A stretch of DNA of 64,000 nucleotides from Alphaproteobacteria bacterium (GTDB lineage: Bacteria; Pseudomonadota; Alphaproteobacteria; JANSWW01): contig JANSWW010000006.1 in NCBI GenBank assembly GCA_024743275.1, positions 62,001 through 126,000 of the forward strand. The letters run 5' to 3'. The position numbers and the translations under genes are program-made. The notes below the pieces were generated by a model that ran no database searches, had not been told where the DNA came from, and worked only from the letters and a program-made list of their open reading frames with translations. Shown piece after piece: positions 35,431 to 45,762 of the stretch; the stretch's first letter is position 1; the number at the start of each line of letters is the position of its first letter.

Positions 35431-36830
35431 GCGTCACCCTCTGGACCGACAAGACCGCGGCCCGGGCGACCGGCGGCAAGAGCACCGGCGAATGGAAAGC
35501 GACCAATGTCGTCATCGACAGCCGCAGCATCCGCCCCGGCGATCTGTTCTGCGCCTTGAAGGGCGACCGTTTCGACGGACACGACTTTTGCGCCGACGCC
35601 CTGCAGAAGGGCGCGGCCGCCGTCCTGGTCGATCACCTGCCCCAAGGCCTGAACCAGAACGCCCCCCGGCTGGAGGTCGGTGATACGCTCCAAGCGCTGT
35701 GCGATCTCGGCACCGACGCCCGCAACCGCAGCAAGGCGACGCTGGTCGCCGTCACCGGCTCTGTCGGCAAGACCGGCACCAAGGAAAGCTTGAAGCTGAG
35801 CCTCTCGGTCCAGGGCAAGGTCCACGCGACATTCGGCAATCTGAACAACCATATCGGCGCGCCGCTCACGCTTTCGCGCATGGATCCGACGGTGGATTGG
35901 GGCGTGTTCGAAATGGGCATGAACCATGCGGGCGAGATCGCCCCGCTGAGCCGTCTGGTCCGTCCCCATGTGGCGGTCATCACCAACATCAATCCGGTCC
36001 ATATCGAAAACTTCGCCTCGATCGAGGGAATCGCCGACGCCAAGGCGGAAATCTTCGAGGGCGTCGAGCCCGGCGGCACCGCGGTCCTCAACAGCGACCA
36101 GAAGCTGTTCGACCGGCTGGCCGCTTCGGCGAAGCGCGCCGGGATCGACAACATTCTGAAGTTCGGCGCGCTGGAAGACGCCGACATGCGCCTCATCGAG
36201 GCGGTCACCGACACGAGCGGCGTCGACGTGAAGGCGGAGCTGTACGGCGAGCCCCTCGAATACCGCGTCGGCGCACCCGGCGAGCATTGGGCGATGAACA
36301 GCCTCGCCGTTCTCGGCGCCGTCCACGCCATGGGCGCGGATGTCGAGAAGGCCGCCAAGGCGCTGGCGCAGGTCGGACCCCAGAAGGGCCGTGGCCAGCA
36401 GACCGACATCGTGATCGGCCGCGGCGAGAGCTTCCGGCTGATCGACGAAAGCTACAACGCGTCGCCGCCGGCGGTGAAGGCCGCGCTGGCGATCCTGCGG
36501 GACAGCGCGCTGCGCTATGGCGGCCGCCGAATCGCCGTGCTGGGCGACATGCTGGAATTGGGGGATCGGGCCCGCGCGTTGCACGAGGAACTCGCCCCGG
36601 CGGTGCTCGACGCCGAGGTGGAGCAGGTTTTCACCGTTGGCGAGAACATGGCGCTCCTGCGCGACAAGCTGCCGGCGACGCTCCGGGCCAGGCACGGCGA
36701 TACCGCCGCCGAAATCGCCGGGGATGTGGCGGCGACGGTCCAGGACGGCGATGTGGTCCTGGTGAAAGGCTCGCTCGGCATGGGCATGAAGGCGGTGATC
36801 GAAGCCCTCGAAGAGAGGGCCGTCGACTGA
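35427..36830 (+). CDS. murF: UDP-MurNAc-pentapeptide synthetase MurF
   Basis: A 467-aa ligase that adds D-Ala-D-Ala to the tripeptide precursor. [18 protein letters not shown] is the MurF N-terminal signature, and the ATP loop is [14 protein letters not shown]. The C-terminal domain holds [16 protein letters not shown] chose the ATG at 35427 over a frame open far upstream because it overlaps the murE stop (ATGA). The stop shares one base with the mraY start. Confidence 0.95.
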   Translation: MSVTLWTDKTAARATGGKSTGEWKATNVVIDSRSIRPGDLFCALKGDRFDGHDFCADALQKGAAAVLVDHLPQGLNQNAPRLEVGDTLQALCDLGTDARNRSKATLVAVTGSVGKTGTKESLKLSLSVQGKVHATFGNLNNHIGAPLTLSRMDPTVDWGVFEMGMNHAGEIAPLSRLVRPHVAVITNINPVHIENFASIEGIADAKAEIFEGVEPGGTAVLNSDQKLFDRLAASAKRAGIDNILKFGALEDADMRLIEAVTDTSGVDVKAELYGEPLEYRVGAPGEHWAMNSLAVLGAVHAMGADVEKAAKALAQVGPQKGRGQQTDIVIGRGESFRLIDESYNASPPAVKAALAILRDSALRYGGRRIAVLGDMLELGDRARALHEELAPAVLDAEVEQVFTVGENMALLRDKLPATLRARHGDTAAEIAGDVAATVQDGDVVLVKGSLGMGMKAVIEALEERAVD

Positions 36831-37918
36831 TGCTGCCCTGGCTTCTCACGCCGCTCGCGGACGATTACGCGATTTTCAACGTCGTCCGCTATCTGACCTT
36901 CCGCACCGGGGCGTCGATCGTGACGGCGATGCTGATCGCCTTCGTCTTCGGCCCGTCGGTGATCCGCTGGTTGAAATCCAAGCAGCGCGAAGGGCAGCCC
37001 ATCCGGGAGGACGGTCCCGAAAGCCACCTTCTGACCAAGAAGGGCACCCCGACCATGGGCGGCTCGCTGATCCTGGTGGCGCTCGCCGTGTCCACCGGGC
37101 TGTGGGCGGATATCCAGAACAGCTATGTCTGGACGGTGCTGCTGGTGACGCTCGGCTTCGGCGCGATCGGCTTTTACGACGATTATCTGAAGCTGACCAA
37201 GCGCTCTAGCCAGGGCACGTCGAGCCGGATGAAATTCCTGCTCCAATGCATGGTCGCCGGGCTCGCCTGTCTCGCCTTCATCGCCCAAACCGCCCCGCCG
37301 CTCGATACCACTTTGGCCCTGCCCTTCTTCAAAGACGTGCTGATCGATTTCGGCTGGTTCTTCGTCCCCTTCTCGATCTTCGTGATGGTCGGCGCCTCCA
37401 ACGCGGTCAATCTCACCGACGGTCTCGACGGGCTGGCCATCGTCCCGGTGATGATCGCGGCCGGCTGTTTCGCGCTGATCGCCTATCTCGCAGGGAACGC
37501 GATCTTCGCCAACTATCTCCAGATCAACCATGTCCCCGGCGCGGGTGAACTCGCCATCCTATGCGGCGCGATGATCGGGGCCGGCCTCGGCTTCCTATGG
37601 TTCAACGCCCCGCCGGCCATGGTCTTCATGGGCGACACCGGATCGCTGGCGCTCGGCGGCGCACTCGGCACCATCGCCATGGTCACCAAGCATGAACTGG
37701 TGCTCGCCATCATCGGCGGACTTTTCGTGCTGGAAGCGATCTCCGTCATCGTCCAGGTCGCCTCCTTCAAGATGACCGGCAAGCGCGTCTTCCGGATGGC
37801 GCCGCTCCACCACCACTTCGAAAAGAAGGGCTGGGCGGAACCGACCATCGTGATCCGGTTTTGGATCATCGCCGTGATCCTGGCGATCATCGGCCTGTCC
37901 ACGCTGAAGCTGAGGTGA
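36830..37918 (+). CDS. mraY: Phospho-MurNAc-pentapeptide translocase MraY
   Basis: A 362-aa membrane enzyme with about ten helices that makes lipid [17 protein letters not shown] is the first conserved loop, [16 protein letters not shown] carries the catalytic Asp pair, and [14 protein letters not shown] plus [13 protein letters not shown] are MraY signatures. The ATG at 36830 shares one base with the murF stop (TGATG). murD follows after 4 nt. Confidence 0.97.
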   Translation: MLPWLLTPLADDYAIFNVVRYLTFRTGASIVTAMLIAFVFGPSVIRWLKSKQREGQPIREDGPESHLLTKKGTPTMGGSLILVALAVSTGLWADIQNSYVWTVLLVTLGFGAIGFYDDYLKLTKRSSQGTSSRMKFLLQCMVAGLACLAFIAQTAPPLDTTLALPFFKDVLIDFGWFFVPFSIFVMVGASNAVNLTDGLDGLAIVPVMIAAGCFALIAYLAGNAIFANYLQINHVPGAGELAILCGAMIGAGLGFLWFNAPPAMVFMGDTGSLALGGALGTIAMVTKHELVLAIIGGLFVLEAISVIVQVASFKMTGKRVFRMAPLHHHFEKKGWAEPTIVIRFWIIAVILAIIGLSTLKLR

Positions 37919-37922
37919 GGGG

Positions 37923-39269
37923 ATGATCGACCTGCCCTTCGCCAAGAACCGCAGTTATGCCGTGATGGGTCTTGGCCGCACCGGCAAGGCGGCCGCCCGC
38001 GCGCTGAAGGCCGGCGGCGCCACCGTTTTCGTCTGGGATGACGGTGAAAAGGCCCGCACCTGGGCCGTGGCCGAGGGCTTCACCGTCACGGAACTGACGG
38101 AAGAGGTGCTGCGCGGGGTCGACGATGTGGTCTGGAGCCCGGGTATTCCGCACAGCCTGCCCCACCCCCACCCGATGGCCGAGGCGGCGCGGGACGCCGG
38201 CGTCGACCTGATCACCGATATCGACCTGCTCGGCCGGGCCGATCCGGACGCCAAGGTGGTGGCGATCACCGGCACCAACGGCAAGTCCACCACAACGGCG
38301 CTGATCGCCCATGTGCTGACCGAACTGGGCGAGATGGCCAAGGCGGGCGGGAACATCGGCATGCCGGTGCTCGAGGGCGAGGCCCTGGGCAAGGGCGGCA
38401 TCCATGTTCTGGAACTCTCCAGCTATCAGACCGAGCTGCTGCGCGACCTGTCACCGGAAATCGCGGTCTTCCTCAATCTCACCCCGGACCATCTCGACCG
38501 CCATGGCGATATGAGTGGCTATCTCGCCGCCAAGGCCCGGTTGATGGACGCCGTGATCGACGGTGGCGTCCAGATCCTCGGGATCGATCAGGAACCGACG
38601 GCGGCGCTGGCCGCGACCCTCGACGCGGAGGAACGGACGGTGGTCCTGACCGTCGGCGAAGAAGGCCAGATCACCATCGGCGATGATGGCTTCACCACGC
38701 CGGACGGCAGCCGCCTTGACCTGACCGGAACCGCGGCGCTGAGAGGCCGGCACAACGCCCAGAACGCCGCCGCCGCCTTCGCCGCCGCCGCTGCGTTGGG
38801 CCACGGCACGGACGCGATTTTCGCGGCGATCCGCTCCTTCCCCGGCCTCCGCCACCGGCAGGAGATCGTCGCCACCATCGACGGTGTGACCTACATCAAC
38901 GATACAAAGGCGACCAACGCCGAGGCCGCGGCGACCGCTCTTTCCGCCTTCGACAACATCCATTGGATCGCCGGTGGGCGGATGAAGGAGGGGGGGATCG
39001 GATCGCTCGCGCCGTTCTTCCCGCGCATCAACCACGCCTATCTCATCGGCGAATGCGCCATGGAGTTCGCCGCCACGCTGCAGGGCAAGGTCGGCTACGA
39101 TCTGAGCGAGACCCTGAGGGCCGCCGTCGCGAACGCCCACGACCGGGCCCATGCCGGCGAGGTCGTGCTGCTGTCGCCGGCGGCCGCGTCCTTCGATCAA
39201 TTCACCGGGTTCGAAGCCCGCGGGGACGCGTTCCGCGACCTCGTGCATGGCTTGAAGGAGGCAGGATGA
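37923..39269 (+). CDS. murD: UDP-MurNAc-L-Ala:D-Glu ligase MurD
   Basis: A 448-aa ligase that adds D-Glu to UDP-MurNAc-L-Ala. The N-terminal Rossmann domain starts YAVMGLGRTGKAAARALKA, the ATP loop is ITGTNGKSTTTAL, and GRMKEGG in the C-terminal domain is a MurD mark (usually GGxDKG). It sits between mraY and ftsW as in most Gram-negative dcw clusters and overlaps ftsW by ATGA. Cytoplasmic. Confidence 0.95.
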   Translation: MIDLPFAKNRSYAVMGLGRTGKAAARALKAGGATVFVWDDGEKARTWAVAEGFTVTELTEEVLRGVDDVVWSPGIPHSLPHPHPMAEAARDAGVDLITDIDLLGRADPDAKVVAITGTNGKSTTTALIAHVLTELGEMAKAGGNIGMPVLEGEALGKGGIHVLELSSYQTELLRDLSPEIAVFLNLTPDHLDRHGDMSGYLAAKARLMDAVIDGGVQILGIDQEPTAALAATLDAEERTVVLTVGEEGQITIGDDGFTTPDGSRLDLTGTAALRGRHNAQNAAAAFAAAAALGHGTDAIFAAIRSFPGLRHRQEIVATIDGVTYINDTKATNAEAAATALSAFDNIHWIAGGRMKEGGIGSLAPFFPRINHAYLIGECAMEFAATLQGKVGYDLSETLRAAVANAHDRAHAGEVVLLSPAAASFDQFTGFEARGDAFRDLVHGLKEAG

Positions 39270-40402
39270 GCATCCCCGCCTCCGTCATCCCGCGCAGCGA
39301 CACCAGCCTGGTCGGGCGCTGGTGGTGGACCGTCGACCGCTGGCTCCTCATGGCGATCCTCGTCATCGTCGCCTTCGGCGCCCTGATGACGCTCGCCGCC
39401 AGCCCCTCCGTGGCCGAGCGGATCGGCCTGGACGGATTCCACTTCGCCCGCCGCCACGCGATCATGCTGATCCCGGCGCTGGCCCTGATGTTCATCATTT
39501 CGTTGATGGATGTCCGCACGGTCCGGCGGTTGGCCGTGCTCGGCTTCTTCCTGTCGCTGGTCGCCATGGCGGCGGTGCTGGTCATCGGCAGCGAGATCAA
39601 GGGGGCGAAGCGCTGGATCGATCTCGGAGTCATTTCCTTGCAGCCGTCGGAATTCCTGAAGCCGACCTTCGCGGTCTTCACCGCCTGGATGTTCAGCCTG
39701 TGGCGCACGGAACGGGACTTCCCCGGCCATCATCTGGCGACCGCCTTCTTCGCCCTGGCGCTCCTGCTGTTGCTCGCCCAGCCGGATATCGGCCAGGCCT
39801 TCGTCCTCACCGCGATCTTCGGGGCGCAGTATTTCCTCGCCGGGCTGCCGCTCGCCATCGTCGTCGCCCTGATCCTGCTTGGGATCGCCGGCATGGTTGG
39901 CGCCTATTTCACCTTCGATCATGTGGCGAGCCGAATCGATCGCTTCCTCGACCCGCAGTCGGGCGACAGCTACCAGGTCGACCGGTCGTTGGAGGCCTTC
40001 GCCAATGGCGGCCTGCTCGGCACCGGCCCGGGCGAAGGGGTGGTCAAGAACCGGATCCCGGATGTCCATGCGGACTTCGTCTTCGCGGTCGCCGGCGAGG
40101 AGCTGGGCGCCCTCGTCTGCCTCGTCGTGGTCGCCCTGTTCGCCTTCGTCGTCCTGCGCGGCATGGCACGCCTGATGGCCGAACGGGACCTCTTCGTGCT
40201 GATCGCCGGCACCGGCCTGTTCCTGCAATTCGGCCTTCAGACCCTGGTCAATCTCGGCTCGACACTGCGTATGCTGCCGACCAAGGGCATGACCCTCCCC
40301 TTCGTCAGCTATGGCGGCTCCTCGCTGCTGGCGGTGGCGCTCACCATGGGGATCGCCCTGGCGCTGACCCGCAAACGCCAAGGCACGGGAGGGACGGCAT
40401 GA
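39266..40402 (+). CDS. ftsW: Septal glycosyltransferase FtsW
   Basis: A 378-aa SEDS-family membrane protein with about ten helices that polymerises glycan from lipid II at the septum, with FtsI. GAKRWIDLGVISLQPSEFLK is the SEDS signature, and GLLGTGPGEGVVKNRIPDVH plus DFVFAVAGEELG are the conserved extracellular loops. GSTLRMLPTKGMTLPFVSYG near the C-terminus is also diagnostic. Start overlaps the murD stop; the end overlaps murG. Confidence 0.96.
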   Translation: MSIPASVIPRSDTSLVGRWWWTVDRWLLMAILVIVAFGALMTLAASPSVAERIGLDGFHFARRHAIMLIPALALMFIISLMDVRTVRRLAVLGFFLSLVAMAAVLVIGSEIKGAKRWIDLGVISLQPSEFLKPTFAVFTAWMFSLWRTERDFPGHHLATAFFALALLLLLAQPDIGQAFVLTAIFGAQYFLAGLPLAIVVALILLGIAGMVGAYFTFDHVASRIDRFLDPQSGDSYQVDRSLEAFANGGLLGTGPGEGVVKNRIPDVHADFVFAVAGEELGALVCLVVVALFAFVVLRGMARLMAERDLFVLIAGTGLFLQFGLQTLVNLGSTLRMLPTKGMTLPFVSYGGSSLLAVALTMGIALALTRKRQGTGGTA

Positions 40403-41502
40403 CCGATATCGTCCCCCCCACCGTCGTGCTCGCGGCCGGCGGCACCGGCGGACATCTGTTCCCGGCGCAAGCCACCGCCCAGGCCCTGATCGCCCGCGGC
40501 GCCCATGTGATCCTGGCGACCGATTCCCGGGGCATGACCTATCCAATGCCGGACGGCGTCGACCGGATGCAGGTCCCCTCCGCCGCCCCGGTCGGCAACA
40601 TGATCGCCAAACTGATGGCCGTGGCGAAGCTCGCCGCCGGGGCCGCGTCCATCGGCCGGAAGCTGGGACGCCTGCGGCCGGACCTCGTCATCGGTTTCGG
40701 CGGCTATCCCTCGGTTCCGACGGTCCTTGCCGCCCAGCAGCGGGGCATCCCGACGATCCTGCATGAACAAAACGCCCTGATGGGTCGGGCCAACCGCTTC
40801 CTCGCCGGGCGGGCGACGGTCATCGCCACCGGCATGCCCACGCTGGAGAACGCACCCGAGGGCAAGCCGGTCGTCTTCGTCGGCAATCCGGTCCGCCAGG
40901 CCGTCTTGGAGAGCCACACGCCGTATCTGGCACCGAGCCGGACCGAGCCCTTCAATCTGCTGGTTTTCGGCGGCAGTCAGGGCGCCCGTGTCTTCTCCAC
41001 CCTGATCCCGGAGGCTATCGCGCTGCTGGACGACGATGTCCGGGCACGCCTGCACATCACCCAGCAGGTCCGCCAGGAAGATCTGGACCAGGTGAGGGGG
41101 CGCTATCGCGACATGGGGATCGAGGCCGAAACCGCCGCCTTCTTCGACGATATGCCGGACCGCTACGCCAAAGCCCATCTGGTGATTTCCCGCGCGGGTG
41201 CTTCGACCTGCGCCGAACTCACGGCGACGGGCCGGCCGGCGATCCTTGTGCCCTTCCCCTTCGCCGCCGGCGACCATCAGACGTTCAACGCCAAGGTTCT
41301 CGACAAGGCCGAAGCGGCCCTTCTGCGGCCCCAAGCGTCGCTGACGGAGAATCTGCTGGCGCGCGAGCTACTGACCCTGATCAGCCATCCCGGCCGCTTG
41401 ACCGCCATGGCCGGCAACGCGCTGACCCTCGCCGAGCCGACGGCGCATGAGACTCTCGCCGACCTCGTGATGGAAAGCGTCAGCGGGAGGGCCGCCGCAT
41501 GA
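40399..41502 (+). CDS. murG: Lipid II synthase MurG
   Basis: A 367-aa peripheral membrane GT-B glycosyltransferase that adds GlcNAc to lipid I. The glycine-rich loop [13 protein letters not shown] is at the N-terminus, [15 protein letters not shown] follows, and the donor side shows [13 protein letters not shown] and [20 protein letters not shown]. The start overlaps the ftsW stop by ATGA, and murC starts at its end in the same way. All family landmarks are present and the length is normal. Confidence 0.97.
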   Translation: MTDIVPPTVVLAAGGTGGHLFPAQATAQALIARGAHVILATDSRGMTYPMPDGVDRMQVPSAAPVGNMIAKLMAVAKLAAGAASIGRKLGRLRPDLVIGFGGYPSVPTVLAAQQRGIPTILHEQNALMGRANRFLAGRATVIATGMPTLENAPEGKPVVFVGNPVRQAVLESHTPYLAPSRTEPFNLLVFGGSQGARVFSTLIPEAIALLDDDVRARLHITQQVRQEDLDQVRGRYRDMGIEAETAAFFDDMPDRYAKAHLVISRAGASTCAELTATGRPAILVPFPFAAGDHQTFNAKVLDKAEAALLRPQASLTENLLARELLTLISHPGRLTAMAGNALTLAEPTAHETLADLVMESVSGRAAA

Positions 41503-42953
41503 GAGCGCTTCCCCTCGACATCGGCACAATCCACTTCGTCGGCATCGGCGGTATCGGCATGAGCGGCATCGCCGAGGTGCTGCACAATCTCGGCTACAAG
41601 GTCCAGGGCAGCGACATCGGCGAAGGCCCGACGGTTCAGCGGCTGAAGGGCTTCGGCGTAACGGTCCATAAGGGCCATGCGGCCGAGAACCTGGGGGACG
41701 CGGCGGTCGTCGTCGTCTCGTCGGCGATCAAGGCCGACAATCCCGAGATCCAGGCGGCACGGGCGCGCCTCGTCCCGGTCGTCCGCCGGGCCGAGATGCT
41801 GGCCGAACTGATGCGGCTCAAATGGTCGATCGCGGTCGCGGGAACCCACGGCAAGACCACCACGACCTCCCTGGTCGCCTCCATGCTGGACACCGCCAAC
41901 CTCGATCCGACGGTGATCAACGGCGGCATCATCAATGCCTATGGGACCAATGCCCGGCTCGGGGCCGGCGACTGGATGGTCGTCGAGGCCGACGAGAGCG
42001 ACGGCACCTTCGTGAAGCTGCCGGCCACCATCGGCATCGTTACCAACATCGACCCGGAGCATCTCGACTTCTACGGCGACTTCGAGGCGATCCAGGCCGC
42101 CTTCGAGACCTTTGTCGAGAACCTGCCCTTCTATGGTTTCGCGGCCATGTGCATCGACCACCCGGCGGTCCAGAGGCTCATCCCCAAGGTGCTCGACCGC
42201 CGGATCGTCACCTACGGGCTCAGCCCCCAGGCCGACGTGCGGGCGGTGGACCTGCGCTTCGACAAGGACGGGGCGGATTTCGTGGTCCATGTCACCGACC
42301 GGATCAGCGGAGAAAGCCGGCCCATCGAAGGCTTCCGCCTGCCGATGTTCGGCCAACACAATGTCTCGAACGCGCTGGCCGCCATCGCCGTCGCGCTTGA
42401 AATGGGGATCGAGGACGATGTGATCCGCAAGGGCCTGGCCCGCTTCACCGGGGTGAAGCGCCGCTTCACCAAGACCGGGGAGGTCAACGGCATCACGGTG
42501 ATCGACGATTACGGCCACCATCCGGTCGAGATCTCGGCGGTTCTATCGGCGGCCCGGCTCGCCTGCCCGGACGGCAAGGTGATCGCCGTCGTGCAGCCGC
42601 ACCGCTATTCGCGGTTGGCCAGCCTGTTCGACGATTTCTGTGCCTGCTTCAACGACGCCGACATGGTGATCGTCGCCGATGTCCACGCGGCCGGCGAAGC
42701 GCCCCTGGAAGGGATCGGCAAGGATGCGCTCGCCGACGGCTTGCGGGATCACGGGCATCGCAATGTGGTCACGCTCGACGGGCCCGACGCGCTCGCCGGG
42801 CTGGTCAAGGAAAAGGCGGCTACGGGCGATATGGTCGTCTGCCTCGGCGCCGGCTCGATCACCCAGTGGGCGAACGCGCTGCCGGGTCAGCTCCAGGCGC
42901 TTTTCAACCAATCGCCCAAACCGGCCCCGGAACTGAAAGGAGAGGTCCGATGA
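41499..42953 (+). CDS. murC: UDP-MurNAc:L-Ala ligase MurC
   Basis: A 484-aa ligase that adds the first amino acid of the stem peptide. [20 protein letters not shown] is the N-terminal signature, [18 protein letters not shown] the ATP loop, and [11 protein letters not shown] and [14 protein letters not shown] are diagnostic. It is coupled by ATGA overlaps to murG and murB. It catalyses the committed ATP-dependent step after MurB in precursor synthesis. Confidence 0.97.
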   Translation: MRALPLDIGTIHFVGIGGIGMSGIAEVLHNLGYKVQGSDIGEGPTVQRLKGFGVTVHKGHAAENLGDAAVVVVSSAIKADNPEIQAARARLVPVVRRAEMLAELMRLKWSIAVAGTHGKTTTTSLVASMLDTANLDPTVINGGIINAYGTNARLGAGDWMVVEADESDGTFVKLPATIGIVTNIDPEHLDFYGDFEAIQAAFETFVENLPFYGFAAMCIDHPAVQRLIPKVLDRRIVTYGLSPQADVRAVDLRFDKDGADFVVHVTDRISGESRPIEGFRLPMFGQHNVSNALAAIAVALEMGIEDDVIRKGLARFTGVKRRFTKTGEVNGITVIDDYGHHPVEISAVLSAARLACPDGKVIAVVQPHRYSRLASLFDDFCACFNDADMVIVADVHAAGEAPLEGIGKDALADGLRDHGHRNVVTLDGPDALAGLVKEKAATGDMVVCLGAGSITQWANALPGQLQALFNQSPKPAPELKGEVR

Positions 42954-43891
42954 ACGCGCTCGCGGCACCCCTCCGGCGGAGGCGCCTTCCCATGACCAAG
43001 CTGATCGATCGGCTGCCGGATGTCCGGGGCCGCTACACCGAGAACGCCGATCTCGCCAAGACGACCTGGTTCAAGGTCGGGGGCCCGGCGGAGATCCTGT
43101 TCCGTCCGGCGGACGAGGCGGATCTGGCCGAATTCCTCGCCTGCCGTCCGGCCGACGTGCCGGTGACCGTGCTCGGCGTCGGCTCCAACGTCATCATCCG
43201 CGACGGCGGCATCGAGGGCGTGGTGGTCAAACTCACCCGGGGGTTCGCGAAGATCGAGGTGGACGGGACCGAGGTCACGGCGGGTGCCGGCGCACTCGAC
43301 CTTTCGGTCGCCATGACGGCCCAGGAAGCGAGCCTCTCCGGCTTGGAATTCCTCTCGGGCATTCCAGGCTCGATCGGCGCCGGCCTGCGCATGAACGCGG
43401 GTGCCTACGGCGGCGAAATCAAGGACATCTTCGTCTCGGCCCGGGCCCTCGACCCGAACGGGAAGCTCAAGATCCTCGGTGCCGAGGACATGGGCTTCCG
43501 CTACCGGGGATGCGGTGTTCCGGGATGCTGGATCTTCACTCAAGCCACCTTCCAGGGCGAGCCTGGCGATCCCGTCGCGATCGCCATGCGCATGCAGGAG
43601 ATCCAGACCGCGCGGGAAAGCACCCAGCCGACCCGGACGCCGACCGGGGGGTCGACCTTCAAGAATCCGCACGGCGGCAAGGCCTGGGAACTGATCGACG
43701 CCGCCGGCTGCCGCGGGCTCAAGCGGGGCGGTGCCATGGTCTCGGAAAAGCACTGCAACTTCCTGATCAACACCGGTGAAGCCAGCGCCGCCGATCTGGA
43801 GGGCCTCGGCGAAGAGGTCCGCGACCGGGTCCGCGAAGCGACCGGCGTGACCCTCGAATGGGAAATCAAACGCCTGGGGAGGGCATCATGA
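42950..43891 (+). CDS. murB: UDP-GlcNAc-enolpyruvate reductase MurB
   Basis: A 313-aa FAD flavoenzyme that makes UDP-MurNAc. [20 protein letters not shown] is the FAD-binding start, [18 protein letters not shown] and [20 protein letters not shown] the central signatures, and GSTFKNP plus [12 protein letters not shown] the C-terminal landmarks. I used the ATG at 42950, which overlaps the murC stop (ATGA); an internal ATG at 42992 would trim 14 basic residues. Short substrate-binding loops suggest the type I enzyme, but this is not certain by eye. Confidence 0.95.
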   Translation: MNALAAPLRRRRLPMTKLIDRLPDVRGRYTENADLAKTTWFKVGGPAEILFRPADEADLAEFLACRPADVPVTVLGVGSNVIIRDGGIEGVVVKLTRGFAKIEVDGTEVTAGAGALDLSVAMTAQEASLSGLEFLSGIPGSIGAGLRMNAGAYGGEIKDIFVSARALDPNGKLKILGAEDMGFRYRGCGVPGCWIFTQATFQGEPGDPVAIAMRMQEIQTARESTQPTRTPTGGSTFKNPHGGKAWELIDAAGCRGLKRGGAMVSEKHCNFLINTGEASAADLEGLGEEVRDRVREATGVTLEWEIKRLGRAS

Positions 43892-44835
43892 TGGGCTTCG
43901 GCACCCAAAGCCCCAACGATTCCAGGGCCGACCGCCATGTGGTCGTGATCAAAGGCGGTCTTTCCGTCGAACGCGAGGTGTCGCTGGTGACCGGGGCGGC
44001 CTGCGCCGACGGCCTGCGCGAGGCCGGCTACCGGGTCACCGAGCTCGATGCCGGGCGGGACCTTCCGGAAAAGCTGATCAAGCTGAAGCCCGATGTGGTG
44101 TTCAACGCGCTCCACGGCCGCTACGGCGAGGACGGCACCATCCAAGGCATGCTCGACATCATGGGCATCCCCTACACCCACTCGGGCGTCCTCGCCTCCG
44201 CGCTCGCCATGCACAAGCCCCAGGCGAAGACGGTGATGGGGGCGGCCGGTGTGCCCTGCCCGGCCGGCAAGGTCTATTCCCGGGCCGAGATGATCGACCG
44301 CCACCCGATCGATCCGCCCTACGTCATGAAGCCGCCGGCCGAAGGATCCAGCATCGGCGTGGTGATCGTCAGGCCCGGCGACAACCGCCCCCATCTCAAC
44401 GGCAACTGGCCGTTCGGTGACGAGGTCCTGGTCGAACCCTTCATTCCGGGGCGCGAACTGACCGTCGGCATGATCGACGGCGAGCCGTTGGCCGTTACCG
44501 AATTGCGCCCCAAGACGAGCTGGTTCGACTACGAGGCCAAGTATACCGCCGGCATGACCGAGCATCTGATCCCGGCGCCTTTGCCGACCGAAATCTATCA
44601 GCAGGCGCTGGAACTGAGCGCCAAGGCCAACAAGGCGCTCGGCTGCCGCGGCGTGACCCGGGCGGACCTGCGCTATGACGATACCGGGCCGGGCCCGGGC
44701 AAGCTCTATGTCCTGGAGATCAACACCCAGCCGGGTATGACCCCGACGTCCCTGGTTCCCGAGCAGGCGGCCTATCGCGGCATCGGCTTCGCGGACCTCA
44801 TGGCCCGCATGGTGGAGGCCGCCCAATGCGACTGA
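43888..44835 (+). CDS. ddl: D-alanine:D-alanine ligase
   Basis: A 315-aa ATP-grasp ligase that makes the dipeptide used by MurF. GGLSVEREVSLVTG and NALHGRYGEDGTIQGMLDIM form the N-terminal core, KPPAEGSSIGVVIV the ATP-binding loop and EINTQPGMTPTSLVPEQAAY the C-terminal signature. The start at 43888 has GGGGAGGG 5 nt upstream and overlaps the murB stop (ATGA), so I prefer it to the longer frame from 43858. It overlaps ftsQ by 10 nt. Confidence 0.96.
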   Translation: MMGFGTQSPNDSRADRHVVVIKGGLSVEREVSLVTGAACADGLREAGYRVTELDAGRDLPEKLIKLKPDVVFNALHGRYGEDGTIQGMLDIMGIPYTHSGVLASALAMHKPQAKTVMGAAGVPCPAGKVYSRAEMIDRHPIDPPYVMKPPAEGSSIGVVIVRPGDNRPHLNGNWPFGDEVLVEPFIPGRELTVGMIDGEPLAVTELRPKTSWFDYEAKYTAGMTEHLIPAPLPTEIYQQALELSAKANKALGCRGVTRADLRYDDTGPGPGKLYVLEINTQPGMTPTSLVPEQAAYRGIGFADLMARMVEAAQCD

Positions 44836-45734
44836 CCGCCCCCGCACAAAGGACCGCCCAAAAGACGGTCCATAAGACCGCAAAGAAAACCGCGACGAAG
44901 GCCGGCAAGAAGCGGCAGCCGACCGTCACGCGCGCCGCCCTGTCGGGTCTCGGTCTGCGCAGGGCCATCAAGATCGGCGCGGCCATCGCGGTGATCGGCG
45001 GCAGCGGCCTCGGCATCGGCTGGCTGACCACCTCGGGCGCCGTTCCGCGGGCGATGATCGCCGCCGAGCGCTGGGTCGTTGCCACCTCTGCGGAACAGGG
45101 CCTGGCCGTGGACCAGGTTCTCGTCACCGGGCGCTACCGCACCCATCGCGGCGACCTTCTGGAAGCCGTCGGCATCGAGCGTGGCATGCCGCTGCTCGGC
45201 CTCGACATCGCCGCGGTCCAGCGGCGGGTCCGGGACCTTCCCTGGGTCGAGACCGTGACCGTCGGTCGCCACTATCCGGACAAGGTCGCGGTCGCCATCA
45301 CCGAAAGGCTCCCCATGGCGCTCTGGCAACGTCAGGGGACCTTCGTTCTGGTCGACCGGGCCGGCAAGCCGATCCCGGGTCAGGATATTCGCCGCTTCGC
45401 TCATCTACCGGTGCTGACCGGTGAGGACGCCCCCATGGAGGCCGCCCGGCTGCTCGCCATGCTGCAGGGCGAACCGGCGCTCGCGGAACGGGTCCGGGGG
45501 GCCGCGCGGGTCAGCGGCCGGCGGTGGAACGTGATGCTGGACAACGGCATCACCATTCGCCTGCCTGAGGTCCAGGCCGAGTCCGCCTGGTCGAAACTCG
45601 CCGCCTACGACCGGGACCACCAGGTCCTCAGCCGCGACATCATCGCCATCGATCTGCGCTTCGACGACCGCCTCGTTGTCCGTGTCTCGCCCGATGCGGG
45701 CACCGTGAGACGCGACAGCGGACAGAACACCTAA
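44826..45734 (+). CDS. ftsQ: Cell division protein FtsQ
   Basis: A 302-aa bitopic membrane protein. The first 40 residues are an unusual Lys/Thr/Ala-rich cytoplasmic tail reminiscent of histone H1. One transmembrane helix follows (about 51 to 72). A POTRA domain then contains VTGRYRTHRGDLLEAVGIER and LPWVETVTVGRHYPDKVAVA, the FtsQ pattern. It bridges FtsK/FtsL/FtsB to FtsI and FtsW. It overlaps ddl by 10 nt and precedes ftsA by 28 nt. Confidence 0.93.
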   Translation: MRLTAPAQRTAQKTVHKTAKKTATKAGKKRQPTVTRAALSGLGLRRAIKIGAAIAVIGGSGLGIGWLTTSGAVPRAMIAAERWVVATSAEQGLAVDQVLVTGRYRTHRGDLLEAVGIERGMPLLGLDIAAVQRRVRDLPWVETVTVGRHYPDKVAVAITERLPMALWQRQGTFVLVDRAGKPIPGQDIRRFAHLPVLTGEDAPMEAARLLAMLQGEPALAERVRGAARVSGRRWNVMLDNGITIRLPEVQAESAWSKLAAYDRDHQVLSRDIIAIDLRFDDRLVVRVSPDAGTVRRDSGQNT

Positions 45735-45762
45735 CGCCGCCCCGAAGAGGAGAACCAAGACG

